From Bacillota bacterium (lineage in GTDB: Bacteria > Bacillota > Clostridia > Acetivibrionales > DTU013), in contig JAEZYU010000027.1 of assembly GCA_023418915.1 (NCBI GenBank), positions 1 through 64,000 of the forward strand: a DNA stretch of 64,000 nt, written 5' to 3'. Below, piece after piece: positions 54,225 through 63,537 of this stretch; position 1 is the stretch's first letter, and every line of letters starts with the position of its first letter. The notes under the pieces were generated by a model. It was not told the DNA's origin, ran no database searches, and saw only the letters and a program-made list of their open reading frames with translations. The translations under genes and the position numbers were made by a program.

Positions 54225-55381
54225 TTAGTTACTCCATCTGATGGTTTCTTTATTTCATTATCCGGCAAAGCCGGTTTTGATTGATTATCGTTTGAAATAT
54301 CAATGCTGTCTGTCATTCCACGGTCGTTCATGTACTTTGTGCCGCCTATGACAAAGACCGATACCGCCACCAGCAGTATTATTGCGCTGAGAGCACCTCT
54401 GTCGGCAAGCACGATTGCGCAAAGGCCCAGTGATGCGCTGGCAATATACATTATGAGTACAGACTGTCTCTGGCTCAGTCCCATATCTATGAGCCTGTGG
54501 TGCAGATGACCCCTGTCGCCCTGCATGATCGACTTACGGGATAGTACTCTTCTGAATATCGCAAAAATCGTATCAAAAAGCGGCAGGCCAAGTACAAGCA
54601 GCGGTATTGCAATGGATATAGCCGTGTACGATTTCATTGCGCCCTGTATCGAAATAACGCCTAGTGTAAACCCAAGGAAGGCCGCTCCGCTTTCGCCCAT
54701 GAAGATCTTTGCCGGGTTGAAATTGAAGGGCAGGAATCCCAGTGTCGAACCGGCCAGCGCCGCCGTGATCAGTGCTGTGTATATCGCTATGGATGGCTCC
54801 ATATCAACTCTCAGTATAGTAACGAAAAACAGTGAGAGAGAGGAGATAGAGGAGATTCCTGCTGCTAGACCATCAAGACCGTCTATAAGGTTTATTGCGT
54901 TTGTTATGCCAACTATCCACAGTACAGTAAGCGGTATGGACACGTAAGGGCTGAGCTCAATATACTTATCAGACCCGAAGGGGTTGGTCAATACGGAGAT
55001 TCTTGTCTCTGAGATAGCTACGACACTGATAGCCGCTGCCAACTGAAAGGCAAGCTTTGTCCATGCCCGTAATGTCCTTGTGTCGTCGAGCACACCCATG
55101 GTTGTAATGATTGCTATACCGGCCATTAGTCCGGCTATTTCCCTGTCGGGAGTTATTATGTTTGAGGCTGTGATAAGATCGTATACTAGTGAAACGACGA
55201 AACCACTGACAATAGCAAGGCCGCCCATCAATGCAATGGGCTTTTTGTGCATCCTTCGGTCGTCCTTTGGCACATCTATGCCGCCGACCTTGAATGCCAG
55301 CCTCCGTACTATTGGTGTTGATGAAAATGCTATAATGAATGCTAATGCAAATGTTATTATATATTCATAAATGTATGACAA
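54221..55381 (-). CDS. tagO: Undecaprenyl-phosphate GlcNAc-1-phosphate transferase (TagO/WecA)
   Basis: A 386-residue polytopic membrane enzyme of the MraY/WecA family that starts wall-polymer synthesis on undecaprenyl phosphate. About ten to eleven membrane segments are visible. Signature motifs are MGVLDDTRTL (catalytic Asp-Asp), NAINLIDGLDGLAAG, FMGESGAAFLGF and the cytoplasmic RGHLHHRLIDMG. The C-terminal 35 residues are a polar tail. It is upstream of and coupled to the epimerase gene. Confidence 0.95.
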   Translation of the reverse strand: MSYIYEYIITFALAFIIAFSSTPIVRRLAFKVGGIDVPKDDRRMHKKPIALMGGLAIVSGFVVSLVYDLITASNIITPDREIAGLMAGIAIITTMGVLDDTRTLRAWTKLAFQLAAAISVVAISETRISVLTNPFGSDKYIELSPYVSIPLTVLWIVGITNAINLIDGLDGLAAGISSISSLSLFFVTILRVDMEPSIAIYTALITAALAGSTLGFLPFNFNPAKIFMGESGAAFLGFTLGVISIQGAMKSYTAISIAIPLLVLGLPLFDTIFAIFRRVLSRKSIMQGDRGHLHHRLIDMGLSQRQSVLIMYIASASLGLCAIVLADRGALSAIILLVAVSVFVIGGTKYMNDRGMTDSIDISNDNQSKPALPDNEIKKPSDGVTK

Positions 55382-55395
55382 TCAGACACACCTGC

Positions 55396-55833
55396 CTATA
55401 TTTTGACCACCCTTACACCGGCTTCCTTCAGCAGTTCCATAGCCAGTTCGTCAGGATAATCACCTTTGAAAACTATTTTTCCTATACCTGCGTTGATCGC
55501 CATTTTTGCGCACAGTACACAAGGTTGATGAGTGACATAAAGGGTTCCGTCCTTTACGCTCGTGCCTGAGTAGGCAGCCTGTACCAGAGCATTCTGCTCT
55601 GCATGTATAGCTCTGCACAGCTCGTGACGCTGTCCTGAAGGTATGTTCAGTTGATCTCGGAGGCAGCCGACTTCGGAGCAGTGCTTGCAGCCGGTCGGTG
55701 CACCGTTGTAGCCTGTGGCGAGTATTCGCTTGTCCTTTACGACGAGCGCTCCCACCTGACGTCTGAGACATGTCGATCTTGTTTTGATCAGTTCGACGAT
55801 CTCCATGAAATATTCATCCCATGACGGTCTCAT
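55396..55833 (-). CDS. comEB: dCMP deaminase family protein (ComEB-like)
   Basis: A 145-residue zinc deaminase converting dCMP to dUMP for thymidylate synthesis. ATG 55833 (MRPSWDEYFMEI) is the family start and has GGGGGG seven bases upstream. The zinc site is HAEQNAL plus QPCVLCAK; an extra Cys/His cluster CKHCSEVGC is typical. It lies in the usual upp-comEB-tagO order. Confidence 0.93.
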   Translation of the reverse strand: MRPSWDEYFMEIVELIKTRSTCLRRQVGALVVKDKRILATGYNGAPTGCKHCSEVGCLRDQLNIPSGQRHELCRAIHAEQNALVQAAYSGTSVKDGTLYVTHQPCVLCAKMAINAGIGKIVFKGDYPDELAMELLKEAGVRVVKI

Positions 55834-55944
55834 TTCATTGCCCCCCCAAATTATTTTGATTCCCTGCAACTAAATTCAAATGAAAGTGTATACGACTTAA
55901 GTGTATAGACCAATAGAAGGAATCAGATGAACCATATCTGTGTC

Positions 55945-56574
55945 TTACTTTGTTCCGAAAAGCCTGTCACCGGCATCGCCCAGACCGGGGATGATGTATC
56001 CATGATCGTTCAGCTTCTCATCTACTGCAGCGCAGTATATCTCCACATCTGGATGATCCTTGTTGATCCTTGCTATACCTGTTTTGGCTGCTATCAGACA
56101 CATAAGCTTTATGCTGGTTACGCCTCTGTCCTTTATGAACTGTATTGCGGCAGAGGCTGACCCGCCGGTAGCTAGCATTGGATCAAGCACAACGATCTCG
56201 CGCTCTGATGCGTCGACCGGCAGCTTGCAGTAATATTCCACCGGTTCGAGGGAATCAGGATCGCGATAGAGCCCGATATGTCCGACCTTTGCCATTGGCA
56301 GCAGGTTCAGCATACCGTCTACCATACCCAGACCTGCTCTTAGTATAGGTACGATCCCCAGCTTTTTGCCGGAGATAACTTTTGTTTTTGCTACAGCGAC
56401 CGGTGTTTCTATTTCAACTTCCTTTAACGGCATGCTTCTTGTGACTTCGTAGCCCATAAGCATGGCTATTTCTTCGACAAGTTCACGAAATTCCTTGGTA
56501 CTGGTGTTTTTGTCCCTCAATAACGAGATTTTATGCTGGATCAGCGGATGATCAAATACAAAAACTTTTTCCAT
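55945..56574 (-). CDS. upp: Uracil phosphoribosyltransferase
   Basis: A 209-residue salvage enzyme making UMP from uracil and PRPP. ATG 56574 (MEKVFVFDHPLIQHKISLLR) has GGAGG eight bases upstream. The PRPP loop is VVLDPMLATGGSASAAI and the uracil site is near the C-terminus, PGLGDAGDRLFGTK. Next to rpiB, a common Firmicutes arrangement. Confidence 0.97.
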   Translation of the reverse strand: MEKVFVFDHPLIQHKISLLRDKNTSTKEFRELVEEIAMLMGYEVTRSMPLKEVEIETPVAVAKTKVISGKKLGIVPILRAGLGMVDGMLNLLPMAKVGHIGLYRDPDSLEPVEYYCKLPVDASEREIVVLDPMLATGGSASAAIQFIKDRGVTSIKLMCLIAAKTGIARINKDHPDVEIYCAAVDEKLNDHGYIIPGLGDAGDRLFGTK

Positions 56575-56589
56575 ACGTCGTACCTCCAC

Positions 56590-57048
56590 TTATGTATTTT
56601 TTATTGAATACTTTTTCTCAACATCGGCGAACTTGTCCACTCTGCGTTGGTGACGTCCGCCTAAAAAAGAAGCGTTAAGCCATGTGTCGACTATATCGAC
56701 TGCCAGGCCTTCGCCCAAAACTCTTGCTCCAAGTGCTAGGATATTTGCGTCGTTGTGTTCGCGGCTCATCCTTGCCATATACGGGTCGGTACAAAGAGCC
56801 GCCCGTATGCCCGGTACCTTGTTGGCTGTGATAGAGATGCCAATACCGGTACCGCATATGATGATCCCGCGGTCATGTGTACCTGATGCTACTGCCTCGG
56901 CCACCTTCTGGCCGAAGTCGTTGTAATCCACGGAAGTAGTGCAATCACATGTACCCAGATCCTCATAAGGCACTTTGATATCTTCCAAATGCTTGATTAT
57001 TTCGCTTTTTAAGTCATATCCTGCGTGATCGCTTGCGATTGCCAACAT
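56590..57048 (-). CDS. rpiB: Ribose-5-phosphate isomerase B
   Basis: A 152-residue RpiB/LacA-family isomerase interconverting ribose- and ribulose-5-phosphate. The N-terminal ASDHAGYDLKSEI and active-site region GIIICGTGIGISITANK (catalytic Cys) are canonical, as is the basic GGRHQRRVDK end. It supplies ribose-phosphate for PRPP used by the adjacent upp product. The start is just 15 bases upstream-side of upp. Confidence 0.95.
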   Translation of the reverse strand: MLAIASDHAGYDLKSEIIKHLEDIKVPYEDLGTCDCTTSVDYNDFGQKVAEAVASGTHDRGIIICGTGIGISITANKVPGIRAALCTDPYMARMSREHNDANILALGARVLGEGLAVDIVDTWLNASFLGGRHQRRVDKFADVEKKYSIKNT

Positions 57049-57103
57049 TGTTCGAGCCTCCGTTACAATTTTATATTATTGACATGCTAAAGTCAAAGCA
57101 GTA

Positions 57104-57565
57104 TCAAAGAAATTTGACTTTTTCTGCAAGCATTTCGACTGCTTGCGCAATTTCGTCGGCACAGTGTCTGTATACCGTTTCACTGCTGCCATATGGGTCG
57201 CTGATATCTTCTGACGCACCATAGACATATTCTTTCAAAGTGAAAACCTTTTGATACGCACCGGGACACATTGAAAGTATATACTGTTTATGGTTTTTAG
57301 ACATGGTCAGCACGAGGTATGCGCTGTCTACGTCATCACAGCTGAGCTCCCTGGCTCTGTGACATGAAAGATCTGCGCCTGAGTAGCTTTTTATTACCTT
57401 TGCGGCATTTGTGGAGGCATGATCACCACCATTTGCCGACAATCCTGCAGACACCGCCCTGAATCCGTAACCGGGCTGCTCCAACGCAGCCAGACGGTTG
57501 AAGAGGACTTCTGCCATCGGGCTTCTGCAGGTATTGCCTGTGCATACGAATAGTATCTGCTTCAT
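57104..57565 (-). CDS. ywlE: Low-molecular-weight protein phosphatase, YwlE-type
   Basis: A 153-residue phosphatase. The P-loop CTGNTCRSPMAE has the Thr found in YwlE-type protein-arginine phosphatases rather than the bulkier residue of tyrosine phosphatases; the general acid is Asp in DISDPYG near residue 125. In Bacillus YwlE reverses McsB arginine phosphorylation; mcsB is not in this window. It lies between sua5 and rpiB as in Bacillus. Confidence 0.92.
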   Translation of the reverse strand: MKQILFVCTGNTCRSPMAEVLFNRLAALEQPGYGFRAVSAGLSANGGDHASTNAAKVIKSYSGADLSCHRARELSCDDVDSAYLVLTMSKNHKQYILSMCPGAYQKVFTLKEYVYGASEDISDPYGSSETVYRHCADEIAQAVEMLAEKVKFL

Positions 57566-57574
57566 GAAATCTCC

Positions 57575-58642
57575 TTATAGCTCTATAATATTTCCGCCTG
57601 CAGCTTTAAGCAGACGGTTCATGACTGCCTGACCGATGCCGCTGACATCAGTGGTTTCGGCCATTATCACCTCTACTGCTTTTTCGTCGAATTCTCGCAA
57701 ACACCTGAACAGGTTAGAGGCGAGGGTTTCGGGATTTTTTCTGCTGCCGAGAGATAATATCTTGCAAAATGCATACAGCGACGGTTCATAAAGCGAAGCT
57801 GTCTCATCGGTGACAAGGATGCCAACCATAGTGCCTTCCTCGTTGTACAGCGAAGCCCTTTTGCTGATCTCGGCGGCGACCCGCTCATGATCGCCCTGAA
57901 GGAGAAGAAGAGCCGCTTTTGGAGAATAGTGTTTATATTTCATACCCGGTGACTTTGGGGTAAAAGGCATACCTTCGCAAGACGGAGCCTGATCGCATGA
58001 GACATTGCCAAGGACCTTCTTCAGCTGCTCTTGTGTAATACCGCCGGGTCTTAATATGAGAGGGGGAGTGGCTGTGATATCCAGGACGGTAGATTCTACG
58101 CCAACTATTGAGCTTCCGCCGTCAATTATCACATCGACCTTTCCTTTAAGATCCTCGATGACATGCTTTGCGAGTGTAGGACTGGGCCTGCCGGAGCTGT
58201 TTGCACTGGGCGCTGCCACAGGTATTCCGGCCTTGTTTATCAGCGCAGCTGCTATCGGGTGAGATGGCATCCTGAGCGCAACAGTATCAAGGCCTGCGGT
58301 GATTATATCAGGTATTTTGGCGGAGCGGGGCATGACAAGGGTGAGCGGACCGGGCCAGAAGGACTTCATCAGCGGATATGCTGACGCAGGTACATGCTCC
58401 ACAAGCTCATTTATTGAGTCAGTATTTGTTACATGCACGATAAGTGGATTGTCGGAAGGCCGCCCCTTTGCCTTGTAGATGCCTTCGACAGCTTTTTCAT
58501 CCAGAGCGTTGGCACCCAGCCCGTACACCGTCTCGGTCGGAAAGGCTACCAATCCGCCTGATTTCAATACTTCTGCTGCATAGTCCAGCTGCTTGTCCCA
58601 ATCCTGAGCAGCTGTATCTACTTTGATTATTTGTGTCTTCAA
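57575..58642 (-). CDS. sua5: Threonylcarbamoyl-AMP synthase (Sua5/YrdC)
   Basis: A 355-residue enzyme making threonylcarbamoyl-AMP for the t6A tRNA modification. TTG 58642 is preferred because AAAGGAAG lies about ten bases upstream and it yields the usual KTQIIKVDT start; the frame also opens at 58681. The YrdC domain has PTETVYGLGANALDEKAV and KGRPSDNPLIVHV. The C-terminal Sua5 domain (about 215-355) marks the long form. Confidence 0.95.
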   Translation of the reverse strand: MKTQIIKVDTAAQDWDKQLDYAAEVLKSGGLVAFPTETVYGLGANALDEKAVEGIYKAKGRPSDNPLIVHVTNTDSINELVEHVPASAYPLMKSFWPGPLTLVMPRSAKIPDIITAGLDTVALRMPSHPIAAALINKAGIPVAAPSANSSGRPSPTLAKHVIEDLKGKVDVIIDGGSSIVGVESTVLDITATPPLILRPGGITQEQLKKVLGNVSCDQAPSCEGMPFTPKSPGMKYKHYSPKAALLLLQGDHERVAAEISKRASLYNEEGTMVGILVTDETASLYEPSLYAFCKILSLGSRKNPETLASNLFRCLREFDEKAVEVIMAETTDVSGIGQAVMNRLLKAAGGNIIEL

Positions 58643-58677
58643 GTTATGTAACTTCCTTTGCGTATGTATTATTTTGT

Positions 58678-59415
58678 TCAATTATAAATCGATACTATTA
58701 TACCACATAATATTCCCCATACATTCGCCAAAGAAGATAATCTTCCGAGATAGAGTCGTTTTGATTCAGGGACAAGTTCGCCATATATTATATACAGCAT
58801 TGCACCGCCGGCGAATCCAAGGCAGGCTGCGGTAAACAGGTTCGAAATTGTGCCGAGCGCTGCGCCGAGCAAAGCTCCGAACCCCATCGGGATACCTGAT
58901 AGAAGCGTATACGCAAAGGCCTTGAACTTTGAAAAACCGCCTGCACGCATAGGCACTGCCATAGCGATCCCCTCAGGGATGTCGTGGATTATTATGACCA
59001 CTGTGATAGTGAGTCCAAGGCTGGCAGATGCCTCGAACCCTGAGCCGACTGCGAAGCCTTCGGGAAAATTGTGCATTGCTATTGCAACAGCCATCAGAAT
59101 ACCGGCCCTGAGGAGCCCTTTGTTCTGTCCGCCCGACAAAGTATGGGATTTCTTTATGATGTTTTCTATTAGGACAACGATAAGGATGCCCGAGATTATG
59201 CCTGCAAAGGTATAAACCGTACCCCCGAGCTTGAATGCTTCCGGCAGAAGCTCAAAGCATACCACTGCAGTCATGAGTCCGGCTGAAAACTCCAGTATCG
59301 TACTCATGATGCGATTGCTCGCCTTTGAGACCAGAAAGGCTGAAAGCCCTCCCAGACCTGTTCCGGCTAGCCCGGATACAAGCCCGAGCAAGGTTATCCG
59401 CATTAAATGTTCCAT
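58678..59415 (-). CDS. ZIP-family metal transporter
   Basis: A 245-residue membrane protein with about eight hydrophobic segments. Metal-binding helices read AIAMHNFPEGFAVG and VIIIHDIPEGIAMAVP, the ZIP signature. Likely imports zinc or another divalent ion (ZupT/GufA-like). It lies between prfA and sua5 on the same strand, with short gaps, probably in one operon. Confidence 0.93.
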   Translation of the reverse strand: MEHLMRITLLGLVSGLAGTGLGGLSAFLVSKASNRIMSTILEFSAGLMTAVVCFELLPEAFKLGGTVYTFAGIISGILIVVLIENIIKKSHTLSGGQNKGLLRAGILMAVAIAMHNFPEGFAVGSGFEASASLGLTITVVIIIHDIPEGIAMAVPMRAGGFSKFKAFAYTLLSGIPMGFGALLGAALGTISNLFTAACLGFAGGAMLYIIYGELVPESKRLYLGRLSSLANVWGILCGIIVSIYN

Positions 59416-59516
59416 TAAGCCCCCCTATGTCCGTATGGCGTTCTAACACTTACATATTTATTCGGGGAGGGCTTGGATTATTAGCTTTTACTTTGGCGTT
59501 TGCAGAATGCTTCTGA

Positions 59517-60590
59517 CTATTCCTCGCCGGTAGTGCCCAATCTTTCTGACTGATCTGCCGTGATCAATGCATCGATGATTTCATCAAGGTCGCCATCCAT
59601 GATATCTTCTATTTTATACAGTGTAAGTCCTATCCTGTGGTCGGAAACTCTGCCCTGGGGGAAGTTGTATGTGCGTATGCGCTCACTTCTGTCGCCGGTG
59701 CCGACCTGGTTTTTACGTGTCAGGGCGATCTCGGAGGACTGCTGCTCCTGGGCTAATTCATATAGCTTTGACCGCAGTATTTTCATAGCCTTGTCCTTAT
59801 TCTTATGCTGTGAGCGCTGATCCTGGCAGGTCACTACGATACCTGTGGGCAAATGAGTGATCCTTATGGCTGAATCTGTCTTGTTAATATGCTGGCCGCC
59901 TGCACCTGAAGCACGGTATGTGTCTATCTGCAGGTCATTCGGATCGATATCCACATCTACATCATCAACTTCGGGAAGGACGGCTACTGTTACTGTGGAT
60001 GTATGGATCCTGCCGCCCGCCTCCGTAACAGGAACACGCTGGACACGATGGACACCGCTTTCATATTTCAGCCTGCTGTATGCGCCCTTTGCTTCTATTG
60101 AAAATACTACTTCCTTGATACCGGCTATGTCAGTTTCATTTATATCCAGTATTTCAGATTTCCAGCGGTGCCTCTCACCATAGCGGGTATACATCCTGAA
60201 CAGGTTGGATGCAAACAGAGCAGCTTCTTCGCCGCCGGCTCCGCCTCTTATCTCAACGATGACATTGCGGTTGTCGTTGGGATCCTTTGGGACAAGAAGC
60301 AGCTTCAGCTCGTTTTCAATAGACTCCAGCCTGCCCCTTGCTTCATCGAACTCACTTTGGACAAGCTCTCTGAAATCCTTGTCGCAGTTTGTGTCGAGAA
60401 GCTCCCGGGCTTCTGCTATGTCCTGCTTTGTCTTTTTATATTCACGGAATTTGGTTACAATCTCTTCAAGCTCCGAGTATTCCTTCATCAGCCTGCGGTA
60501 TTCATCCTGGACAGCTATGACCTGGGGGTCGCTGAGCTTAAGACTGATTTCCTCATATTTATTTTCAGCAGCTTCTAGTTTGTCAAACAT
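59517..60590 (-). CDS. prfA: Peptide chain release factor 1
   Basis: RF1, 357 residues, normal length. It recognises UAA and UAG and triggers peptide release. The GGQ loop is GAGGQHINKTDSAIRITH and the codon-recognition PxT motif is PVTEAGG. The N-terminal coiled domain (LEAAENKYEEISLKLSDPQV) is intact. GAGGTG precedes the ATG. The methyltransferase gene prmC, often next to it, is not adjacent here. Confidence 0.97.
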   Translation of the reverse strand: MFDKLEAAENKYEEISLKLSDPQVIAVQDEYRRLMKEYSELEEIVTKFREYKKTKQDIAEARELLDTNCDKDFRELVQSEFDEARGRLESIENELKLLLVPKDPNDNRNVIVEIRGGAGGEEAALFASNLFRMYTRYGERHRWKSEILDINETDIAGIKEVVFSIEAKGAYSRLKYESGVHRVQRVPVTEAGGRIHTSTVTVAVLPEVDDVDVDIDPNDLQIDTYRASGAGGQHINKTDSAIRITHLPTGIVVTCQDQRSQHKNKDKAMKILRSKLYELAQEQQSSEIALTRKNQVGTGDRSERIRTYNFPQGRVSDHRIGLTLYKIEDIMDGDLDEIIDALITADQSERLGTTGEE

Positions 60591-60810
60591 ATGGCACCTC
60601 TTGCATAAATTATCGGTGTTCTATTATAGCACAGATGGGCTTTATTATCCATAAAAATCGTTGGCATGGGTTTCGTATTGAATTTCACAACTATTGAATT
60701 TCGGCGTGAAATGAAAAAGCTAAGATCGATTGTCAGCACAATGGCGTGTCAGTATAAGCGTGTAATATTGTATGGTGGAAGGTGAATGGGAGATCGAGAT
60801 AGGAAAATAT

Positions 60811-60870
60811 ACGCCTTGAGTCAAAATGATATTCTTCTACAGTCGAAAACTTCATTTTGACCCAAGGCGT
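60811..60870. terminator. Long hairpin downstream of the DUF4097 gene
   Basis: ACGCCTTG-A-GTCAAAATGA (60811-60829) pairs with TCATTTTGAC-CC-AAGGCGT (60852-60870), 17 pairs with small internal mismatch. On the minus strand it is followed by ATATTTTCC, so it could terminate the gene ending at 60919. No strong T-run. The rest of 60591-60918 shows nothing recognisable. Confidence 0.6.
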
Positions 60871-60918
60871 TATTGTGGAGCGATCAAATACTGATCATAT
60901 AGGGGGATAACCTTTTGC

Positions 60919-62124
60919 TTATTTGATCACTTCGATGTAACCGTTGGTGGTCTCAGCTGTAATGTTGACTTTCTGCTCTGCGGATGCGTAGTTTTCTGTC
61001 TCTGCCTCAGTCTGTCTGTTCATGCTGTCCATTCTCATGGTATTTCTGTACAGCAGATTTGGTACAAGAAGGTTGATGCCGCCGTTTGTGGTATGAGCCT
61101 TGACTTTGTAACCCTTGTCCTCAGAGTCGTTCATGTTTGCTTTTATGTCAGCGTTCGTTGTCTTCAGATAAAGGTCCACTGTGTTTGAGTTTTCATAGTT
61201 CTGTATGTTGTCAAGTATTAATTTTCCATTGGTAGCTGCAACAGCCATCTTTACGGCCTTGAGGTTTTTGATGTCGATAATTGAGTTGGTTGTGCCGATG
61301 TTGATATCCTTACCGATCAGGTAATTGACAGCTACTTTGGCATTTTTGGTCTCTATGGCGACTCTGTTGCTGTTTACGCCTGTAAGGTCGATAGCTGCAT
61401 TCTTTGTTACGCTGACGAATTCCTCGGAGAGTGTGTCTTCAACATATATCTTGCTGTTCTTTGTTTCAAGCGCTATCTGGTTGAACTTTACCACAGGAAC
61501 CAGCACATCATAGGATACACTGAGATTGTAGGTATCCGGCTTTGCAAGCTTTACAGAAACAGTACTGTTCTCATTGGTGAAAATTACTGCACTTTCCGGA
61601 TTGGGTTGGGGTGTGCGGATCTTAGCCTTTATAAGTATTTTGTCTCCCTGATGCTTTTTAACTGTTATTTGCCCGTTTGTAGCCTGGAGTTCAAGGTTTG
61701 TGCCTTCTGCAGCGTCTGCCTCGAAATTTTTCTCTACCGGTTCACAGTTACCGAATATTTTGAATGCTCCTGTGTCGACTATGCTTCCAACAAAGTCAAC
61801 AACCTTGTCTGCGATCCCAAATGCCGCTGTGGCAACGTTCTTGCCGAACTTTTCCGCCTTTGCGCTAAATTCATCCACCATCTTGTCAAAGTCGTCCTGC
61901 TTGTAGTTTTTGGACAGATCGCGTCTCCAATCGTTGATTCTTTCTCTTACCTTTGTAACCTCGTCATAGTAATTGTGCGGCGGCGGTTTTGGTATGTTGA
62001 AGCCCTTAAAGCCGGGCTCCTTCTTCGCTTCGAGTGCTTCGAGCAGCTTCGCCGCTTCCTCACTGTTGATCCTGCCTTCCTGAACCATTTTAAGTATCAT
62101 CATTTTTTCTTCACTAATAGACAT
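60919..62124 (-). CDS. LiaX/YvlB-like DUF4097 protein
   Basis: A 401-residue protein without signal peptide. The N-terminal 35 residues (KMMILKMVQEGRINSEEAAK LLEAL split here) form the short helical SHOCT-like module seen in YvlB and enterococcal LiaX. A helical linker (50-120) follows, then a beta-rich DUF4097 domain of repeated ATNG/TKNSKI/TTNGGI turns to the C-terminus. LiaX proteins take part in envelope-stress responses to antimicrobial peptides; a similar role is inference. GGGAGG lies nine bases upstream of the ATG. The DUF2089 gene precedes it by 40 bases, probably one operon. Confidence 0.85.
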   Translation of the reverse strand: MSISEEKMMILKMVQEGRINSEEAAKLLEALEAKKEPGFKGFNIPKPPPHNYYDEVTKVRERINDWRRDLSKNYKQDDFDKMVDEFSAKAEKFGKNVATAAFGIADKVVDFVGSIVDTGAFKIFGNCEPVEKNFEADAAEGTNLELQATNGQITVKKHQGDKILIKAKIRTPQPNPESAVIFTNENSTVSVKLAKPDTYNLSVSYDVLVPVVKFNQIALETKNSKIYVEDTLSEEFVSVTKNAAIDLTGVNSNRVAIETKNAKVAVNYLIGKDINIGTTNSIIDIKNLKAVKMAVAATNGKLILDNIQNYENSNTVDLYLKTTNADIKANMNDSEDKGYKVKAHTTNGGINLLVPNLLYRNTMRMDSMNRQTEAETENYASAEQKVNITAETTNGYIEVIK

Positions 62125-62164
62125 GAGTTAAATCCTCCCGTTTATATTATTTTATTAATTCTGA

Positions 62165-62539
62165 CTATTTTTTTAGCATCTCCAATGCCTCTTCTACTGA
62201 AATAAATCCGTTTTCCAATTTGTCAAGTATCTCAAGTCGCTTTTCGCCGTTTGGATCGATATAATTTTGCATATTTCCATAACCTAATGCGTTTGCAGCA
62301 TCTTCAAGCCTGCTCTTTACTGTCGGGTATGAAATGCCAAGCTCCCTTTCCACCTCCTTGATATTTCCTCTGCATTTTATGAATGTCTCAATGAATGACT
62401 TCTGCTCGGCAGACAGCCTGCAGAACCTGCAAAGTGTGAAGTGCCCTTCGATTTTAGTGTCGCAGCTGCTGCAATATATTGTAGTGACTTCCGTGCTTTG
62501 TCCGCATACAGGACACTTTCCCAATGCTTCTGTTGTCAT
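62165..62539 (-). CDS. DUF2089 zinc-ribbon/HTH regulator
   Basis: A 124-residue protein. The N-terminal zinc ribbon has CPVCG and CSSC pairs, followed by CRFCRL. The middle is a helix-turn-helix (NIKEVERELGISYPTVKSRL). The last 20 residues, LDKLENGFISVEEALEMLKK, echo the N-terminal module of the next gene's product, suggesting the two interact. Likely a transcription regulator of its own operon. AAGGAGTG lies upstream of the ATG. Confidence 0.9.
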   Translation of the reverse strand: MTTEALGKCPVCGQSTEVTTIYCSSCDTKIEGHFTLCRFCRLSAEQKSFIETFIKCRGNIKEVERELGISYPTVKSRLEDAANALGYGNMQNYIDPNGEKRLEILDKLENGFISVEEALEMLKK

Positions 62540-62626
62540 ATCAGCACTCCTTGTATTTAAAGATATATTATGTGCAAGTTAAAATAAGTAAAGACAATAT
62601 TAATTAACTTAACTATTACATAATAT

Positions 62627-62655
62627 ATACTATTATAGTAATTGTTTCTTGTCAA
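62627..62655 (-). promoter_or_regulatory. Possible promoter for the DUF2089-DUF4097 operon
   Basis: Minus-strand TTGACA (62650-62655), 17-base spacer, TAGTAT (62627-62632), about 90 bases before the start codon. The gap 62540-62890 is very AT-rich and otherwise featureless. Confidence 0.4.
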
Positions 62656-62890
62656 TGTTCTTTTCTAAATTTATTAAAAATATTAAGCACAACCTTAATA
62701 TATTTAATATCTTAATTAAATATACGGAATAAGTATATTATTGTCTTATGAAATTTTAGTAAATATTATAGAGAAAATATCAGAGAAAAATACAAGTGAA
62801 AGACATACTCCGAAAAGACATATATAGAGCTGGTCCGTATATAGATTTACTTTTTGTTGTTAATAGAGGAGTTTAAATCGGATGTAATAT

Positions 62891-62951
62891 GAAAATACGG
62901 AAGGCGGGACAAAGTGTAATACCTAGATATGTCCTATATCTCGCGCCTTCC
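62891..62951 (-). terminator. Terminator hairpin overlapping the 3' end of recR
   Basis: On the minus strand GGAAGGCGC (end of recR) pairs with GCCTTCC about 40 bases later, with GGACA/TGTCC inside, then GTATTTTCAT. The last recR codons form the ascending arm. Confidence 0.65.
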
Positions 62952-63536
62952 TTCGAGTGCTTTTGCAAGAGTGACCTCGTCGGCATATTCGAGATCTCCA
63001 CCCACAGGTATGCCGTGGGCGATTCTTGTAGTCCTTATCCCTATAGGTTTGAGGAGCTTTGATATGTACATTGCAGTAGCTTCGCCCTCTACATCGGGAT
63101 CAGTTGCCAATATGACTTCACGGATGTCGCCTTCGCGGATCCTATGGAGAAGCTCCCTTATTTTTATATCCTCAGGTCCGATGCCCTCCATAGGTGAAAT
63201 TACGCCATGAAGCACATGATATATGCCATTGAATTCGCGTATCCTTTCCATGGCGACCACATCCTTCGGATCCTCTACTATACAGATGGTCCCATGATCC
63301 CGCTTAACACTGCCGCATATGCTGCAGGGATCGGATTCGGTGATATTGCTGCAAATCGAGCAATACCGTGTTTTTGCTTTTGCCTCTCTTATTGCGTTGG
63401 CAAGTGTCTCCGATTTTTCGGCTGGCAGGTTCAGCACATGAAAGGCAAGTCTCTGGGCAGTTTTGTGACCTATGCCCGGAAGCTTTTCGAATTCTTCTAT
63501 AAGTTTTGCGATGGGTGGTGCATAAAGGTAGCTCAT
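62934..63536 (-). CDS. recR: Recombination mediator protein RecR
   Basis: A 200-residue RecR, normal length, acting with RecFO in loading RecA on gapped DNA. Visible are the helix-hairpin-helix region LEEFEKLPGIGHKTAQRLAF (close to the N-terminus), the four-Cys zinc finger CSICSNITESDPCSICG and the Toprim acidic cluster ILATDPDVEGEAT. It follows ybaB by one base gap, the standard dnaX-ybaB-recR order. Confidence 0.97.
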   Translation of the reverse strand: MSYLYAPPIAKLIEEFEKLPGIGHKTAQRLAFHVLNLPAEKSETLANAIREAKAKTRYCSICSNITESDPCSICGSVKRDHGTICIVEDPKDVVAMERIREFNGIYHVLHGVISPMEGIGPEDIKIRELLHRIREGDIREVILATDPDVEGEATAMYISKLLKPIGIRTTRIAHGIPVGGDLEYADEVTLAKALEGRREI

Positions 63537-63537
63537 G

